Positions 25,736 to 35,071 of a DNA stretch of 64,000 bases are shown here, in pieces. Position 1 is the first letter of the stretch, and every line of letters begins with the position of its first letter. A program made the translations under genes and the position numbers. The notes under the pieces were generated by a model. It was not told the origin of the DNA. It saw only the letters and a list, made by a program, of their open reading frames with translations, and searched no databases. The stretch is from Komagataeibacter nataicola (GTDB lineage Bacteria; Pseudomonadota; Alphaproteobacteria; Acetobacterales; Acetobacteraceae), in assembly GCF_003207795.1 (NCBI RefSeq), contig NZ_NIRT01000003.1, positions 1 through 64,000 on the forward strand, written 5' to 3'.

Positions 25736-27469
25736 ATGCTGAAAGCGGCACAGGACATGGCATCCACATCGGGCGCGCAACTGGTTACGGAACTCCAGCA
25801 GATCGTGGGCAACAACCATGTGCTGACCGAGGACGGGGCAACCCTGCCCTACCGGCGCGGGTTCCGTTTTGGCGAGGGGCGTGCCCTTGCGGTCGTCATG
25901 CCTGGCTCGCTGGTGGAGCAGTGGCGCGTGCTGCAGGCCTGCGTGAAGGCGGGCGTGATCGTAATCATGCAGGCGGCCAATACCGGGCTGACCGGCGGCT
26001 CCACGCCCGATGGCAACGCCTATGACCGTGATGTCGTGATCGTGCACAGCATGCGCATGCGCACGATCCACCTGATTGGCGGCGGCAGGCAGGTGGTGTG
26101 CCTGCCGGGCGCCACGCTCGATCAGCTCGAGACCATGCTCAGGCCCATCGGGCGGGAGCCGCATTCGGTCATTGGCTCCTCGTGCATCGGCGCTTCGGTG
26201 TTTGGCGGCGTCAGCAACAATTCGGGCGGCGCGCTGGTGCGGCGTGGTCCGGCCTATACCGACATGGCGCTGTTTGCCCAGGTCTCGGCGCAGGGCGAGC
26301 TGCAGCTCGTCAACCACCTTGGCATCGAGCTTGGCGCCGACCCCGAGGAAATTCTCAAACGTGCGGAGGAAGGCAACTTCCCCGATGCCAGCATCAACTG
26401 GCAGGCCGGTCGCGGGCATGACGATGGGTACGCCACCCATGTGCGCGACGTGAACGCCGATACCCCCGCACGCTACAACGCCGACCTCCAGCGCCTGCAC
26501 GAAGGCTCAGGCTGCGCGGGCAAGCTCGGCCTGTTTGCCGTGCGTCTTGATACATTCGAGGCGGAAAAGGACCCGGTCGTCTTCTACATGGGCACCAACC
26601 AGACCGATGTGCTCGAGGATGTGCGCCGCCATATCCTGTCGGAATTCAAGGAACTGCCGATCGCAGGCGAATACCTGCACCGCGATGCGTTCAACATTGC
26701 CGAGAAATACGGCAAGGACACCTTCGTCATCATCCGCATGATCGGCACCAGCCGCCTGCCCGCCATGTTCGCCATGAAAAATGCGTTCGACCGCATCGCG
26801 GACAAAATCGGGTTCCTGCCCAGGCATTTCAGTGACCGGTTCATGCAGTTCATGAGCCATTTCTTTCCGCAGCATCTGCCCGCGCGCATGCGTGACTACC
26901 GTGACCGCTTCGAGCATCACCTCATGCTCAAGGTCAGCGCCTCGGGCGCGCAGGAGGCGCGTGACTTCCTGAAAAGCCATTTTGCCACGCATGAGGGCGA
27001 ATTCTTCGAATGCACGCCCGATGAAGGGGCCAAGGCTTTCCTGCACCGCTTTGCCGCCGCAGGGGCCGCCGTGCGGTACCGCAATGTCCACACCGACACG
27101 ACCGAGAATATCGTAGCCCTCGACGTGGCGCTGCGCCGTAACGACCGTGAGTGGTTTGAGGTGCTGCCCAGGGACATCGAGGACGAGATCATCGTCAAGC
27201 TGTATTACGGCCATTTCCTGTGCCACGTGATGCATCAGGATTACGTGGTGCGTAAGGGTTATGACTGCGTGGCGCTCGAGCACCGCATGCTGCCGGGCCT
27301 GGACAAGCGCGGCGCGCGCTATCCGGCGGAGCATAATTTCGGTCATCTCTATCAGGCACCCGAGGACGTGCTGGCCCATTACCGCCAGCTTGACCCGTGC
27401 AACTGTTTCAATCCCGGCATTGGTCAGGCAACCAAGCGCCGGAACTGGGTTGCCGAAAGCGTAGGGTAA
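25736..27469 (+). CDS. dld: FAD-dependent (quinone) D-lactate dehydrogenase
   Basis: Membrane-associated flavoenzyme oxidising D-lactate to pyruvate and passing electrons to quinone; 577 residues, close to the 571 of Escherichia coli Dld. The FAD-binding PCMH domain shows MQAANTGLTGGSTPDGNAYDR and SVIGSSCIGASVFGGVSNNSGGALVRRGPAYT. The C-terminal membrane-binding Dld domain shows HHLMLKVSASGAQEARDFL and the end motif YPAEHNFGHLYQAPEDVLAHYRQLDPCNCFNPGIGQ. The ATG at 25736 has AAGGA at good distance; one at 25715 is less likely. It supplies pyruvate to its neighbours budAB and pdc. Confidence 0.93.
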   Translation: MLKAAQDMASTSGAQLVTELQQIVGNNHVLTEDGATLPYRRGFRFGEGRALAVVMPGSLVEQWRVLQACVKAGVIVIMQAANTGLTGGSTPDGNAYDRDVVIVHSMRMRTIHLIGGGRQVVCLPGATLDQLETMLRPIGREPHSVIGSSCIGASVFGGVSNNSGGALVRRGPAYTDMALFAQVSAQGELQLVNHLGIELGADPEEILKRAEEGNFPDASINWQAGRGHDDGYATHVRDVNADTPARYNADLQRLHEGSGCAGKLGLFAVRLDTFEAEKDPVVFYMGTNQTDVLEDVRRHILSEFKELPIAGEYLHRDAFNIAEKYGKDTFVIIRMIGTSRLPAMFAMKNAFDRIADKIGFLPRHFSDRFMQFMSHFFPQHLPARMRDYRDRFEHHLMLKVSASGAQEARDFLKSHFATHEGEFFECTPDEGAKAFLHRFAAAGAAVRYRNVHTDTTENIVALDVALRRNDREWFEVLPRDIEDEIIVKLYYGHFLCHVMHQDYVVRKGYDCVALEHRMLPGLDKRGARYPAEHNFGHLYQAPEDVLAHYRQLDPCNCFNPGIGQATKRRNWVAESVG

Positions 27470-27495
27470 GGCGCGCATAGCCTTACCGTGCTTTT
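27465..27495 (+). terminator. terminator overlapping the dld stop codon
   Basis: GGTAAGGC (27465-27472, includes the TAA stop) pairs with GCCTTACC (27480-27487) around GCGCATA; TTTT follows after GTGC. This separates dld from pdc. Confidence 0.7.
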
Positions 27496-27598
27496 GGCAT
27501 GATGGTCCGGCTGCGGGCCATTCATGTGGATCTTCCCCCCGATGGGGGAGGGGCGCGGCCCGCCGCGCCCGCCACGCAAGGGAAGGAAAGTCGTCATA

Positions 27599-29293
27599 AT
27601 GACATATACAGTTGGCCATTACCTTGGTGAACGCCTGGCGCAGATCGGGCTCAGGGATCATTTCGCGGTGGCGGGTGACTACAACCTTGTCCTGCTCGAC
27701 CAGCTTCTTGAAATCGAGGGCCTGCGCCAGGTCTATTGCTGCAATGAACTGAACTGTGGCTTCAGCGCCGAGGGCTATGCCCGCGCCAACGGGGCGGGCG
27801 CTGCGGTTGTCACCTTCAGCGTGGGCGCGCTTTCGGCACTCAACGCCATTGGGGGGGCCTATGCCGAGAACCTGCCGGTCATCCTGATTTCGGGCGCGCC
27901 CAATTCAAACGATCATGGCAGCGGGCATATCCTGCACCACACCACCGGCACGCCGGATTATGGCTACCAGCTTGAAATTGCCAAGCGTCTGACCTGTGCG
28001 GCGGTGTCCATCACCGCGGCCGAGCACGCGCCGGTGCAGATCGACCATGCCATCCGCACGGCGCTGCGCGAGAAGAAGCCCGCCTATATCGAGATTGCGT
28101 GCAACGTTGCCTCCCAGCCCTGTTCGCGCCCCGGCCCGGTCAGCGCCATCGTGGCCGATGTGCCCTCCGACCCGGCCACGCTGAAAGTGGCGGTTGATGC
28201 ACTGGCCCGCTTCCTTGATGCGCGCAAGAAACCCATCATCCTGGTCGGCAGCCGCCTGCGGGCCGCAGGCTGCGAAGAGGCGGCCATCCGCCTGGCCGAT
28301 GCGCTGGGCTGCGCCGTGGTGAGCATGGCGGCGGCCAAGAGCTTCTTCCCCGAGGATCACCCGGCCTATGCCGGCACCTACTGGGGCGATGTGAGTAGCC
28401 CTGGCGCGCAGCAGATCTTTGACTGGGCGGATGGCGTGCTGTGCCTGACACCGGTGTTCAATGATTACTCCACCGTTGGCTGGACCGCGTGGCCTAAGGG
28501 CGACAACGTGGCGCTGATGGAGGCGCGGCATATCGAGGCGGCTGGCACCACCTATGATGGCGTGCACCTGCGCGACGTGATCGAGGCGCTGATTGCCCGC
28601 ATCAAGGGTCAGCCCAAAAAGGATGCGACGCTGGTTGAATACAACCGCATCAAGGCTCCCGTGGCCCCGGTCGCGCCTGCCGCCCCCGATGCCCCGCTGG
28701 TGCGCGCCGAGATGGCACGCCAGATCCAGGCGCTGCTGACATCGAACACCTCGGTCATCGCCGAGACGGGCGATTCGTGGTTTAACGCCATGCAGATGAA
28801 GCTGCCGCGTGGCGCGCGCGTGGAACTGGAGATGCAGTGGGGCCATATCGGCTGGTCCGTGCCCGCCACCTTCGGTTACGCCGTGGCCGAGCCGGAGCGG
28901 CGGATCATCGCCATGATCGGCGATGGCTCCTTCCAGCTGACCGCGCAGGAAGTGGCCCAGATGGTGCGGCTCAGGCTGCCGGTCATCATCTTCCTGGTCA
29001 ATAACCGGGGTTACACCATCGAAGTCCAGATTCATGACGGTCCGTACAACAACGTCAAGAACTGGGATTATGCCGGGCTGATGAAGGTGTTCAACGCCGA
29101 GGACGGCCACGGCCTGGGCTTCCGTGCCACCACGGGCGCGGAGATGGAAAAGGCGATTGCCGCAGCCCTTGCCAACAAAGAAGGCCCGACCCTGATCGAA
29201 TGTCAGATCGATCGTGATGACTGCACGAGCGACCTGATCTCATGGGGGCGGCGCGTTGCGTCCGCCAACGCCCGGCCGCCTTCCGCGCGCTGA
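27599..29293 (+). CDS. pdc: pyruvate decarboxylase
   Basis: ThDP enzyme converting pyruvate to acetaldehyde and CO2, 564 residues, as in Acetobacter and Zymomonas. Catalytic Glu in [20 protein letters not shown], the paired His of [13 protein letters not shown] and the ThDP/Mg motif [37 protein letters not shown] are all present. The ATG at 27599 has AAGGAAAG upstream. In acetic acid bacteria acetaldehyde is oxidised on to acetate; this gene sits beside the acetoin branch and dld as a pyruvate-disposal block. It ends in a perfect terminator. Confidence 0.96.
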   Translation: MTYTVGHYLGERLAQIGLRDHFAVAGDYNLVLLDQLLEIEGLRQVYCCNELNCGFSAEGYARANGAGAAVVTFSVGALSALNAIGGAYAENLPVILISGAPNSNDHGSGHILHHTTGTPDYGYQLEIAKRLTCAAVSITAAEHAPVQIDHAIRTALREKKPAYIEIACNVASQPCSRPGPVSAIVADVPSDPATLKVAVDALARFLDARKKPIILVGSRLRAAGCEEAAIRLADALGCAVVSMAAAKSFFPEDHPAYAGTYWGDVSSPGAQQIFDWADGVLCLTPVFNDYSTVGWTAWPKGDNVALMEARHIEAAGTTYDGVHLRDVIEALIARIKGQPKKDATLVEYNRIKAPVAPVAPAAPDAPLVRAEMARQIQALLTSNTSVIAETGDSWFNAMQMKLPRGARVELEMQWGHIGWSVPATFGYAVAEPERRIIAMIGDGSFQLTAQEVAQMVRLRLPVIIFLVNNRGYTIEVQIHDGPYNNVKNWDYAGLMKVFNAEDGHGLGFRATTGAEMEKAIAAALANKEGPTLIECQIDRDDCTSDLISWGRRVASANARPPSAR

Positions 29294-29321
29294 AGCGCCA
29301 GAGCTTTTATGGCATGAAAGC

Positions 29322-29350
29322 GGGGGTGCCTTCGGGCACCCCCTTGCTGT
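29322..29350 (+). terminator. terminator of pdc
   Basis: Perfect 9-bp stem GGGGGTGCC (29322-29330) / GGCACCCCC (29335-29343) with a TTCG tetraloop, followed by TTGCTGT. Confidence 0.85.
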
Positions 29351-29384
29351 ATGGGGCAGCCCTCAACCACAAAGGATGGCTGAC

Positions 29385-29816
29385 ATGACCGGACAGACCG
29401 GCCCGCGCGTGGGCTGCGGCGCCGCCATTATGGATGGGAGAGGGCGCATTCTGCTGCTCAGGCGCCTGCGCCAGCCGCAGGCGGGGTGCTGGGGCCTGCC
29501 CGGTGGCAAGGTGGAGGCGTTTGAGACGACCTGCCAGGCCATGGCGCGTGAAATTGAGGAGGAAGTGGGCCTGAGCGTAAAGGCCCCTGAGTTCCTGTGC
29601 CTGGTGGAGGAACGCGACACCACGGCAGGGTATTTCTGGGTTTCCCCGGTATATCTGGTCACGTCATGGCGCGGCACGCCGCGGCTTATGGAGCCAGACA
29701 GGCATGAGGGGCCGCGCTGGTTTGCGCTCGACGCCCTGCCGGAAGAACTGACAACCCCCACCCGCCATGCGGTGGAGGAACTGGCACGCAGGGCAACCCT
29801 GAATTGTAAAAAATGA
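29385..29816 (+). CDS. Nudix hydrolase
   Basis: 143-residue nucleoside-diphosphate-X hydrolase. The Nudix box GX5EX7REUXEEXGU is complete in GGKVEAFETTCQAMAREIEEEVGL (residues about 42-65). The fold also shows VGCGAAIMDGRGRILLLRR and the aromatic GYFWVSPVYLV. The ATG at 29385 has AAGGA eight bases upstream; the ATG at 29376 overlaps that site. The substrate is unknown; resemblance is to the MutT/ADP-ribose class. It is the last gene before a long AT-rich gap. Confidence 0.88.
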   Translation: MTGQTGPRVGCGAAIMDGRGRILLLRRLRQPQAGCWGLPGGKVEAFETTCQAMAREIEEEVGLSVKAPEFLCLVEERDTTAGYFWVSPVYLVTSWRGTPRLMEPDRHEGPRWFALDALPEELTTPTRHAVEELARRATLNCKK

Positions 29817-29875
29817 CAAAGTTTGATTTTTGTCGTGGTTGCCGTGGGCGATTCGGTCTCAGATAAGGCGAAGGG

Positions 29876-30061
29876 TCAGGACGGGTCGGCTGGCGTATCG
29901 AGGGTGCGGGCATAATCGAGCAGCGCGCGGCGGTGACGGGCATGGATCATCCGGGTGGTCAGGGACCGGGTCGGGGTTTCATCCGGGATTAACGGAAGGC
30001 CACCGGCTGCGATGGATGAAGCTGCGGCAGACGGGGCGATCGTATCAACTGCAGGGGTCAT
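29876..30061 (-). CDS. possible 61-residue protein of unknown function
   Basis: Short minus-strand frame beginning MTPAVDTIAPSAAAS and ending RHRRALLDYARTLDTPADPS. Third codon positions are mostly G or C, as in the real genes here, while the flanks are AT-rich, so it may be coding. CGGA lies about ten bases before the ATG; an upstream TTG at 30085 would add eight residues. Upstream are two dyads, GGTT-GTT-AACC (30111-30121) and ACATTA-CC-TAATGT (30129-30142). No family recognised. Confidence 0.4.
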   Translation of the reverse strand: MTPAVDTIAPSAAASSIAAGGLPLIPDETPTRSLTTRMIHARHRRALLDYARTLDTPADPS

Positions 30062-30357
30062 TGCTGTTTTTCCGTTGTGTGCCAAGGACAGGACATGCTC
30101 CGGTGAGTCGGGTTGTTAACCGAACGACACATTACCTAATGTTCATACATGTCAGAATTGAGGCATAAAAGACATACTGGACCGAAAAGCTCGCTTTATC
30201 GTTCACATTTAATTTATCATATGAAACTCAGAAATAGGACGCTGTTCCTCCGGAATCTTTCCGTGCGGTAATCTGAGCGCTTTATCGACCAGCATGAATT
30301 AAAAAATTATCTAAATTTGTCCTCTGGCTGGAAAAATACGGATGGTTCGCCCCGCCT
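30062..30357. other. AT-rich intergenic region
   Basis: About 300 bases clearly more AT-rich than the surroundings. It holds the two small dyads at 30111-30142 upstream of the possible small gene. Beyond those I see no frame, tRNA or clear terminator. Confidence 0.5.
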
Positions 30358-31341
30358 TCAGCCGAGATGACGCAGGAACTGCCCGTTTTTCCATGCGTGG
30401 CACAGGGCGAACGTGCGTCCGGCCCAGTCCCGGCCCAGACTTTGCACCTGTTGTGTCTGGGCATGGGTGCCCGTCCATGCCAGGAGCTGGATGCGGCGCT
30501 GGATGACGAGGGCTGGCAGTATATCAAGGTCAGCCTGCGTCAGCTTGCCCGTTGCGCCATACCCCGCCAGCCAGTGGTCAACCCAGCGCGGAGCCTGCGG
30601 GTGGTCTTCATAAAAACTCAGTGCCGCCGCCAGATCGTGCATGAACCAGCTTATGCCGCAGTCATCAAAATCGATCAGGCGGGTGTGCGTGCCACTGACC
30701 AGCAGGTTGGCCAGACGCAGGTCGGCATGGATCAGCCCGAATTGTTCCGGCCCGGTGCCATAATCCGCCAGTTGCGCCGCAACCGTGCGCAGGCAGCCTG
30801 CAATCAGGTCGCGGGCGGGGGCGGTCATGCCCGGGGCGTCGGGCCACCGGCCCCACAGGGCATCGGGGCCGGTCATGGTGGCGGGGGTCCAGACCTTGCG
30901 GGTGAAGCCGGGCGGGCGCTGCCAGTGGCGGCTGTGGGCATGCAGGCGGGCGGTTACGCGGCCCAGCCGGGCGAAGGCGGCGGGGTCGATATCGGTGGTG
31001 GGTTCGGTGCCCTCCATCCAGCCAAACAGCACGGCGTGGCGGGGTATGCCATCGGCGCCGGAAAGGGTGCGGATGCGCCCGCCATCAAGACCGGGCCGGG
31101 GCTGGGGCACGTCCAGCCCGGTTTCGTGCAATGCATCGAGCCAGGCCAGTTCGCTGCCAATTTCAGCGGCGGTATGATAGCCGGGCCGGTGCAGGCGCAG
31201 CACATGGCGCGGGCCGGATGGCGTATCGATGCGAAAGACGACGTTTTCTGAAATGGAAAGCAGGCTGGCGCGCGCGTCACGCAGTGGGTACTGGGCCAGC
31301 GCTGCGTGGGCCAGCCGGTAAAGGAAGGCGGGATCGGTCAT
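30358..31341 (-). CDS. aminoglycoside-phosphotransferase-fold kinase
   Basis: 327-residue protein with the APH/choline-kinase fold. The catalytic loop is GLIHADLRLANLLV (HxDxxxxN) and the metal Asp lies in RLIDFDDCGISWFMHDLAAAL. An N-terminal lobe carries ENVVFRIDTPSGPRHVLRLHRPGYH. Relatives include SrkA-type Ser/Thr kinases and homoserine kinase type II; the substrate is not predictable. It is followed on the minus strand only by AT-rich DNA, and oprB lies 45 bases upstream on the same strand, so oprB and this gene may share a transcript. Confidence 0.82.
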   Translation of the reverse strand: MTDPAFLYRLAHAALAQYPLRDARASLLSISENVVFRIDTPSGPRHVLRLHRPGYHTAAEIGSELAWLDALHETGLDVPQPRPGLDGGRIRTLSGADGIPRHAVLFGWMEGTEPTTDIDPAAFARLGRVTARLHAHSRHWQRPPGFTRKVWTPATMTGPDALWGRWPDAPGMTAPARDLIAGCLRTVAAQLADYGTGPEQFGLIHADLRLANLLVSGTHTRLIDFDDCGISWFMHDLAAALSFYEDHPQAPRWVDHWLAGYGATGKLTQADLDILPALVIQRRIQLLAWTGTHAQTQQVQSLGRDWAGRTFALCHAWKNGQFLRHLG

Positions 31342-31386
31342 GATCCCTCTCCCATACCGCCTGGGCGCGTATTGATGAAGGGTGCG

Positions 31387-32865
31387 TCAGAGGATGCAGT
31401 TGAACTGCAGGCCCATCACCGCCGCATCATGATAGGTGGTGGTGCCGCCGGGGCGGTTGATATACTGGAAATCCGGCTGGAAGCTCATGCCGCGCGCGGT
31501 ATGGATGTTGTAGAAGACTTCGTACACATCCTCATGCGTCTGGATGCCCCAGGCCTTGCCCCACTGGTTGTTCAGGTAAGGCGTGCCTGCCAGCACCGAG
31601 GATTCCTGCTGCAGCACCGAGGCGCGGCTCATCTCGAAATAATGGAACATCGCACCCACCGTATCGAGCGGGCGGCCCCATGCGGCGCCTGTTTCCACCA
31701 TGCCGGCCCAGGCATGGTATTTCATGGCCGAGACCTTGCCTGACGTATACATGATGCCTGAAAGCGCGATCAGGCCGTTGGTCGGCCCCTTGCCGTTGCG
31801 GATGAACATCTGGTCGGCCTGGAACCAGGCCGTGCTGACACCGGACTGCTTGCGGAAGGGCTTGCCCGTCAGCACGGCGGAGTTGCCGTTGATGTCGGAA
31901 TACAGGTCGTTGTACTGCGAGTTGTCATAGCCGTAACCCGCCTTGTAGTGACCGGCGAGGTGGTGTTTGCCGAATTCGGGCAGCCAGCCGAATTCCACCG
32001 GGGTGGAGAACTTGCCCAGCCCGCTCTGCGCCCAGGCCCAGCCCGAGATGCCACCGTTATAGGAATGTGGCGAGACGGCAAACATCGAGGCCATGATGTA
32101 GGTATCGACCGTGGGCATGACGCGCATCACCACGCCAAGGTTGCCCGAAGGCCAGTCGCGGCCGCCCGGCACGTATTTGCCCGGCGCGGGATTACCGCAG
32201 ATCGACACGTTCATGAAGTCACAGAACAGGGGGGATGCGGCGAAGAAGCTGCCCACCGGAATCCAGCCCGCGCTGATGTCGAGCCGGTTATGGAACAGTG
32301 ACTGTTCGGCATACATGTACACAAGGTGGGCGACCACGTTACCACGCGCACCGTAGATCTGCTGCACGCCTGCAAGCGAATCGTGGATGTAGTCCGTGCT
32401 GGCGTTCCGGCCATGACCGTTCACGATCATGGTGTGGGTCCAGAAATTCTTGGGCGCGCCTGCCAGCTTGTGCCAGTCGATATCGATTTCCACGCCAACC
32501 TGGCCGGCATCGGTCACGCCCTGCTTGGCGCCGCCACGGAAGTTGCCTGCCAGTTCCTCATGCACGTCGGCCTCGATGTGCACGCCGTGCTTCTGCAGGA
32601 AGGGCTGAAGCCCTGCCCAGTCACCAAAAAAGTGCTGGTTGCCATAGGGCGCGCTGTAAAACAGCCCCGGATCCTGCACCGTCACATTACGGCGCGAGTT
32701 GATGTTGAGGCTGGGCTGCGCGCCGATAACGCCCTGGCCTTCCCCCGGAAGGGCCTGTGCCTGTGCGCCTTCGCCACAGGTGAAAAAGGCAAGAAGAAAC
32801 AGGGGGAACAGCGCAAAAGAGCGGATAAATCTTCGGGTCATTCGCATATCGGTAGCATATTTCAT
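31387..32865 (-). CDS. oprB: OprB-family carbohydrate-selective porin
   Basis: Outer-membrane beta-barrel for sugar uptake. A signal peptide (FIRSFALFPLFLLAFFTCGEGAQA) precedes a mature protein of about 450 residues with OprB landmarks: LGDWAG-like FFGDWAGLQPFLQKHGVHIEADVHEE, GQVGVEIDIDWHKL, RLDISAGWIPVGSFFAASPLFCDFMN and the C-terminal DAAVMGLQFNCIL strand. Several in-frame starts exist (32865, 32847, 32841); 32865 is chosen because AAGG lies upstream of it, though spaced widely. Its AT-rich upstream region contains the 17-bp palindrome TTTGTGCA-A-TGCACAAA. Confidence 0.88.
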   Translation of the reverse strand: MKYATDMRMTRRFIRSFALFPLFLLAFFTCGEGAQAQALPGEGQGVIGAQPSLNINSRRNVTVQDPGLFYSAPYGNQHFFGDWAGLQPFLQKHGVHIEADVHEELAGNFRGGAKQGVTDAGQVGVEIDIDWHKLAGAPKNFWTHTMIVNGHGRNASTDYIHDSLAGVQQIYGARGNVVAHLVYMYAEQSLFHNRLDISAGWIPVGSFFAASPLFCDFMNVSICGNPAPGKYVPGGRDWPSGNLGVVMRVMPTVDTYIMASMFAVSPHSYNGGISGWAWAQSGLGKFSTPVEFGWLPEFGKHHLAGHYKAGYGYDNSQYNDLYSDINGNSAVLTGKPFRKQSGVSTAWFQADQMFIRNGKGPTNGLIALSGIMYTSGKVSAMKYHAWAGMVETGAAWGRPLDTVGAMFHYFEMSRASVLQQESSVLAGTPYLNNQWGKAWGIQTHEDVYEVFYNIHTARGMSFQPDFQYINRPGGTTTYHDAAVMGLQFNCIL

Positions 32866-32989
32866 GCCGAATATAAACCTTGGCAGGGGAATTGTATAAA
32901 AACTAATATTTTGCAAAATAATGGTAAAGATATTTTTTATGTTATATCAATAGATTTATGTAAAATCTTACTATTCCTGAAGGTGTTTT

Positions 32990-33006
32990 TTTGTGCAATG
33001 CACAAA
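32990..33006. promoter_or_regulatory. 17-bp palindrome between oprB and moaB
   Basis: TTTGTGCA and TGCACAAA separated by one A. It lies about 125 bases upstream of oprB and 109 upstream of moaB in an AT-rich divergent promoter region. The half-site also occurs as an inverted pair upstream of the lytic transglycosylase. It is likely an operator; the regulator is unknown. Confidence 0.5.
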
Positions 33007-33114
33007 TACATCAGAATTTTGTGTTTGTTCTCACATATTACTCATTTGCCCTGTCCAGGCGCATGATGCCGTACTCCGTTGACGCAACCCCGTGAGAATG
33101 GTGAACATGGCCCC

Positions 33115-33666
33115 ATGTCACGCCTTGATATGAAAAAACCTTTCCTGCCCGTTCGCATCGCCGTGCTCACGGTATCTGACACCCGCACGCCGGATACGGA
33201 CAGGTCGGGCGATATACTGGCCGCGCGCATCGCCACGGCGGGCCATGAAGTCGCTGCCCGCGCCATCGTGCCTGATGATGCGGGGCAGCTTGTGGCCGCG
33301 CTGTCGGGCTGGATTGCCGACCCGCAGGTCGATGTGGTCATTTCCACCGGGGGCACGGGCGTGACCGGGCGTGACGTCACGCCAGAGGCCTTCGACCGGG
33401 TGATCGAGAAGCGCATCGAAGGGTTTGGCGAGCTGTTCCGCATGCTGTCGTATCAGAAGATCGGCACCTCCACCATCCAGTCGCGCGCGCTCGCAGGCGT
33501 TGCGGGGGGCACCTATCTGTTTGCCCTGCCCGGATCGACCGGCGCGGTGAAGGACGGGTGGGATGATATTCTGGTCTGGCAGCTTGATAGCCGTCATGTG
33601 CCCTGCAATTTTGTTGAACTCATGCCCCGTCTGCGTGAACATCTGCCGCCCGCCCATCATGACTGA
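33115..33666 (+). CDS. moaB: molybdenum cofactor biosynthesis protein MoaB/MogA family
   Basis: 183-residue MoCF-fold protein handling molybdopterin (adenylylation or related step). The pterin-binding motif [20 protein letters not shown] and the later [31 protein letters not shown] are characteristic. The ATG at 33115 is chosen; no start shows a strong Shine-Dalgarno. No other Moco gene is in the window. It is followed by truncated repeat R4 and then by the DJ-1 gene on the same strand. Confidence 0.9.
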   Translation: MSRLDMKKPFLPVRIAVLTVSDTRTPDTDRSGDILAARIATAGHEVAARAIVPDDAGQLVAALSGWIADPQVDVVISTGGTGVTGRDVTPEAFDRVIEKRIEGFGELFRMLSYQKIGTSTIQSRALAGVAGGTYLFALPGSTGAVKDGWDDILVWQLDSRHVPCNFVELMPRLREHLPPAHHD

Positions 33667-33686
33667 TGCGCGAAACGCGGGGAAAA

Positions 33687-33729
33687 GGATAAAGGTTTCC
33701 GGGTGCCCCCTTTATTCAAAAAGGCGGCG
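33687..33729. repeat. intergenic palindromic element, copy R4 (truncated)
   Basis: Only the left arm (GGATAAAGGTTTCCGGGT) and hairpin A (GCCCCCTTTATT.. / ..AAAAAGGCGGC) remain; hairpin B and the right arm are missing. It lies between moaB and the DJ-1/PfpI gene, the only copy between two plus-strand genes. Confidence 0.75.
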
Positions 33730-33759
33730 CCGGGCTGAAGCAGGCTGAGGAGAACAGGC

Positions 33760-34341
33760 ATGACAGGCACGAAAAAGCTGCTGTTGCTGGCGGGCGACTA
33801 TGTCGAGGATTACGAGATCATGGTGCCCTACCAGGCCCTGACCATGCTCGGCTACGCGGTTGATACGGTCTGCCCTGGCAAAAAAAAGGGCGACTACGTG
33901 CTGACCGCCATCCATGATTTCGAGGGCGCGCAGACTTATAGCGAGAAGCCGGGCCACCGCTTCGTGCTCAATGCCGATTTTGAGGCGATCAATCACGCGG
34001 ATTACGCGGGCCTGATCCTGCCCGGTGGCCGCGCGCCGGAATATCTGCGACTCGACGGGCGGGTGATTGAACTCGTCCGCGCCTTTGCCGGTCGCCCGCT
34101 GGCCGCGATCTGCCATGCCGCCCTGCTTCTGGCGGCGGCCCGCGTCATTTCAGGCAGGCGTGTTTCCGCCTATCCCGCCTGCCGCCCCGATGTGGAACTG
34201 GCGGGTGGCGTTTATGCCGATATTGCCATTGATGCCGCGGTGACCGATGGCATGCTGGTTACGGCGCCCGCATGGCCCGCGCACCCGGCATGGCTGGCGC
34301 AGTTTGCTGCCGTGCTGGGTGCGAAGGTGACACTCGCGTAA
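33760..34341 (+). CDS. DJ-1/PfpI family protein
   Basis: 193-residue glutamine-amidotransferase-like protein. The nucleophile elbow is [14 protein letters not shown] with Cys in AICHA; the conserved acid lies in [18 protein letters not shown], and [13 protein letters not shown] is present. Relatives include glyoxalase III/protein deglycase-type and stress proteins; activity is not proven by sequence. GAGGAGA lies upstream of the ATG. It converges on folE with repeat R5 between. Confidence 0.87.
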   Translation: MTGTKKLLLLAGDYVEDYEIMVPYQALTMLGYAVDTVCPGKKKGDYVLTAIHDFEGAQTYSEKPGHRFVLNADFEAINHADYAGLILPGGRAPEYLRLDGRVIELVRAFAGRPLAAICHAALLLAAARVISGRRVSAYPACRPDVELAGGVYADIAIDAAVTDGMLVTAPAWPAHPAWLAQFAAVLGAKVTLA

Positions 34342-34343
34342 AA

Positions 34344-34401
34344 GCGGATAAAAGTTTCTGGGTGCTGCCTTTTTTGGAAAAAAGCTTCACCAGAAACTTT
34401 G
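34344..34401. repeat. intergenic palindromic element, copy R5 (short A/B hybrid)
   Basis: Left arm ending AAAGTTTCTGGGT; then the left half of hairpin A (GCTGCCTTTTTT) joined directly to the right half of hairpin B (AAAAAAGCTTC); right arm ACCAGAAACTTT. The arms still pair, and both carry a C:G pair where R2 has T:A. It lies between convergent genes (DJ-1 and folE). Confidence 0.85.
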
Positions 34402-34409
34402 CACGGTAT

Positions 34410-35015
34410 TCAGATACCCGCGCTGCTCATGGCCGGGCGGTTGAGAATGGACAGGAATTCCCGCCGGGTGTCGGAATTGGTGCGGAACGTGCCGAGCATG
34501 CGGCTGGTCACCATCGACACGCCAGGGCGGTGCACCCCGCGCGTGGTCATGCACTGGTGCGCCGCCTCGATCACCACGCCCACGCCGTAGGGCTGCAGTT
34601 CTTCATTGATCGTGTTGGCGATTTGCGCGGTCAGGCGTTCCTGGATCTGGAAGCGCCGCGCATAGGCATCGACCACGCGGGCCAGCTTGGAAATGCCCAC
34701 GACCCGCTTGCGCGGCAGGTAGGCCACATGCGCCACGCCAATGATGGGCACCATGTGGTGCTCGCAGTGGCTCTCCACGCGGATATCGCGCAGCAGCACC
34801 ATCTCGTCATAGTCATCCACCTCGGAGAAGGTGCGGCGCAGCATGTCCACCGGGTCTTCGGCATAGCCCGCGAAGAACTCGCCATAGGATTTGATGACGC
34901 GGGCAGGCGTGTCGCGCAGGCCTTCGCGGTCGGGGTCTTCGCCCGCCCAGCGCAGCAGGGTGCGTACGGCTTCTTCTGCTTCCGTGCGGGTGGGGTGGGA
35001 ATCGATGGGGGTCAT
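34410..35015 (-). CDS. folE: GTP cyclohydrolase I
   Basis: Converts GTP to 7,8-dihydroneopterin triphosphate, the entry to folate and other pterins. Zinc ligands are visible in [23 protein letters not shown] and in [15 protein letters not shown]. The catalytic core continues with [24 protein letters not shown] and ends [11 protein letters not shown]. About 201 residues, normal length. Start MTPIDSHPT. It is transcribed in the same direction as apaG with a 56-base gap. Confidence 0.96.
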   Translation of the reverse strand: MTPIDSHPTRTEAEEAVRTLLRWAGEDPDREGLRDTPARVIKSYGEFFAGYAEDPVDMLRRTFSEVDDYDEMVLLRDIRVESHCEHHMVPIIGVAHVAYLPRKRVVGISKLARVVDAYARRFQIQERLTAQIANTINEELQPYGVGVVIEAAHQCMTTRGVHRPGVSMVTSRMLGTFRTNSDTRREFLSILNRPAMSSAGI

Positions 35016-35071
35016 GCTGTGGGTTCTTGTTGCAGGGGCCGCCCGGCAGGGACAGGCCACGGAGGAAAAAC

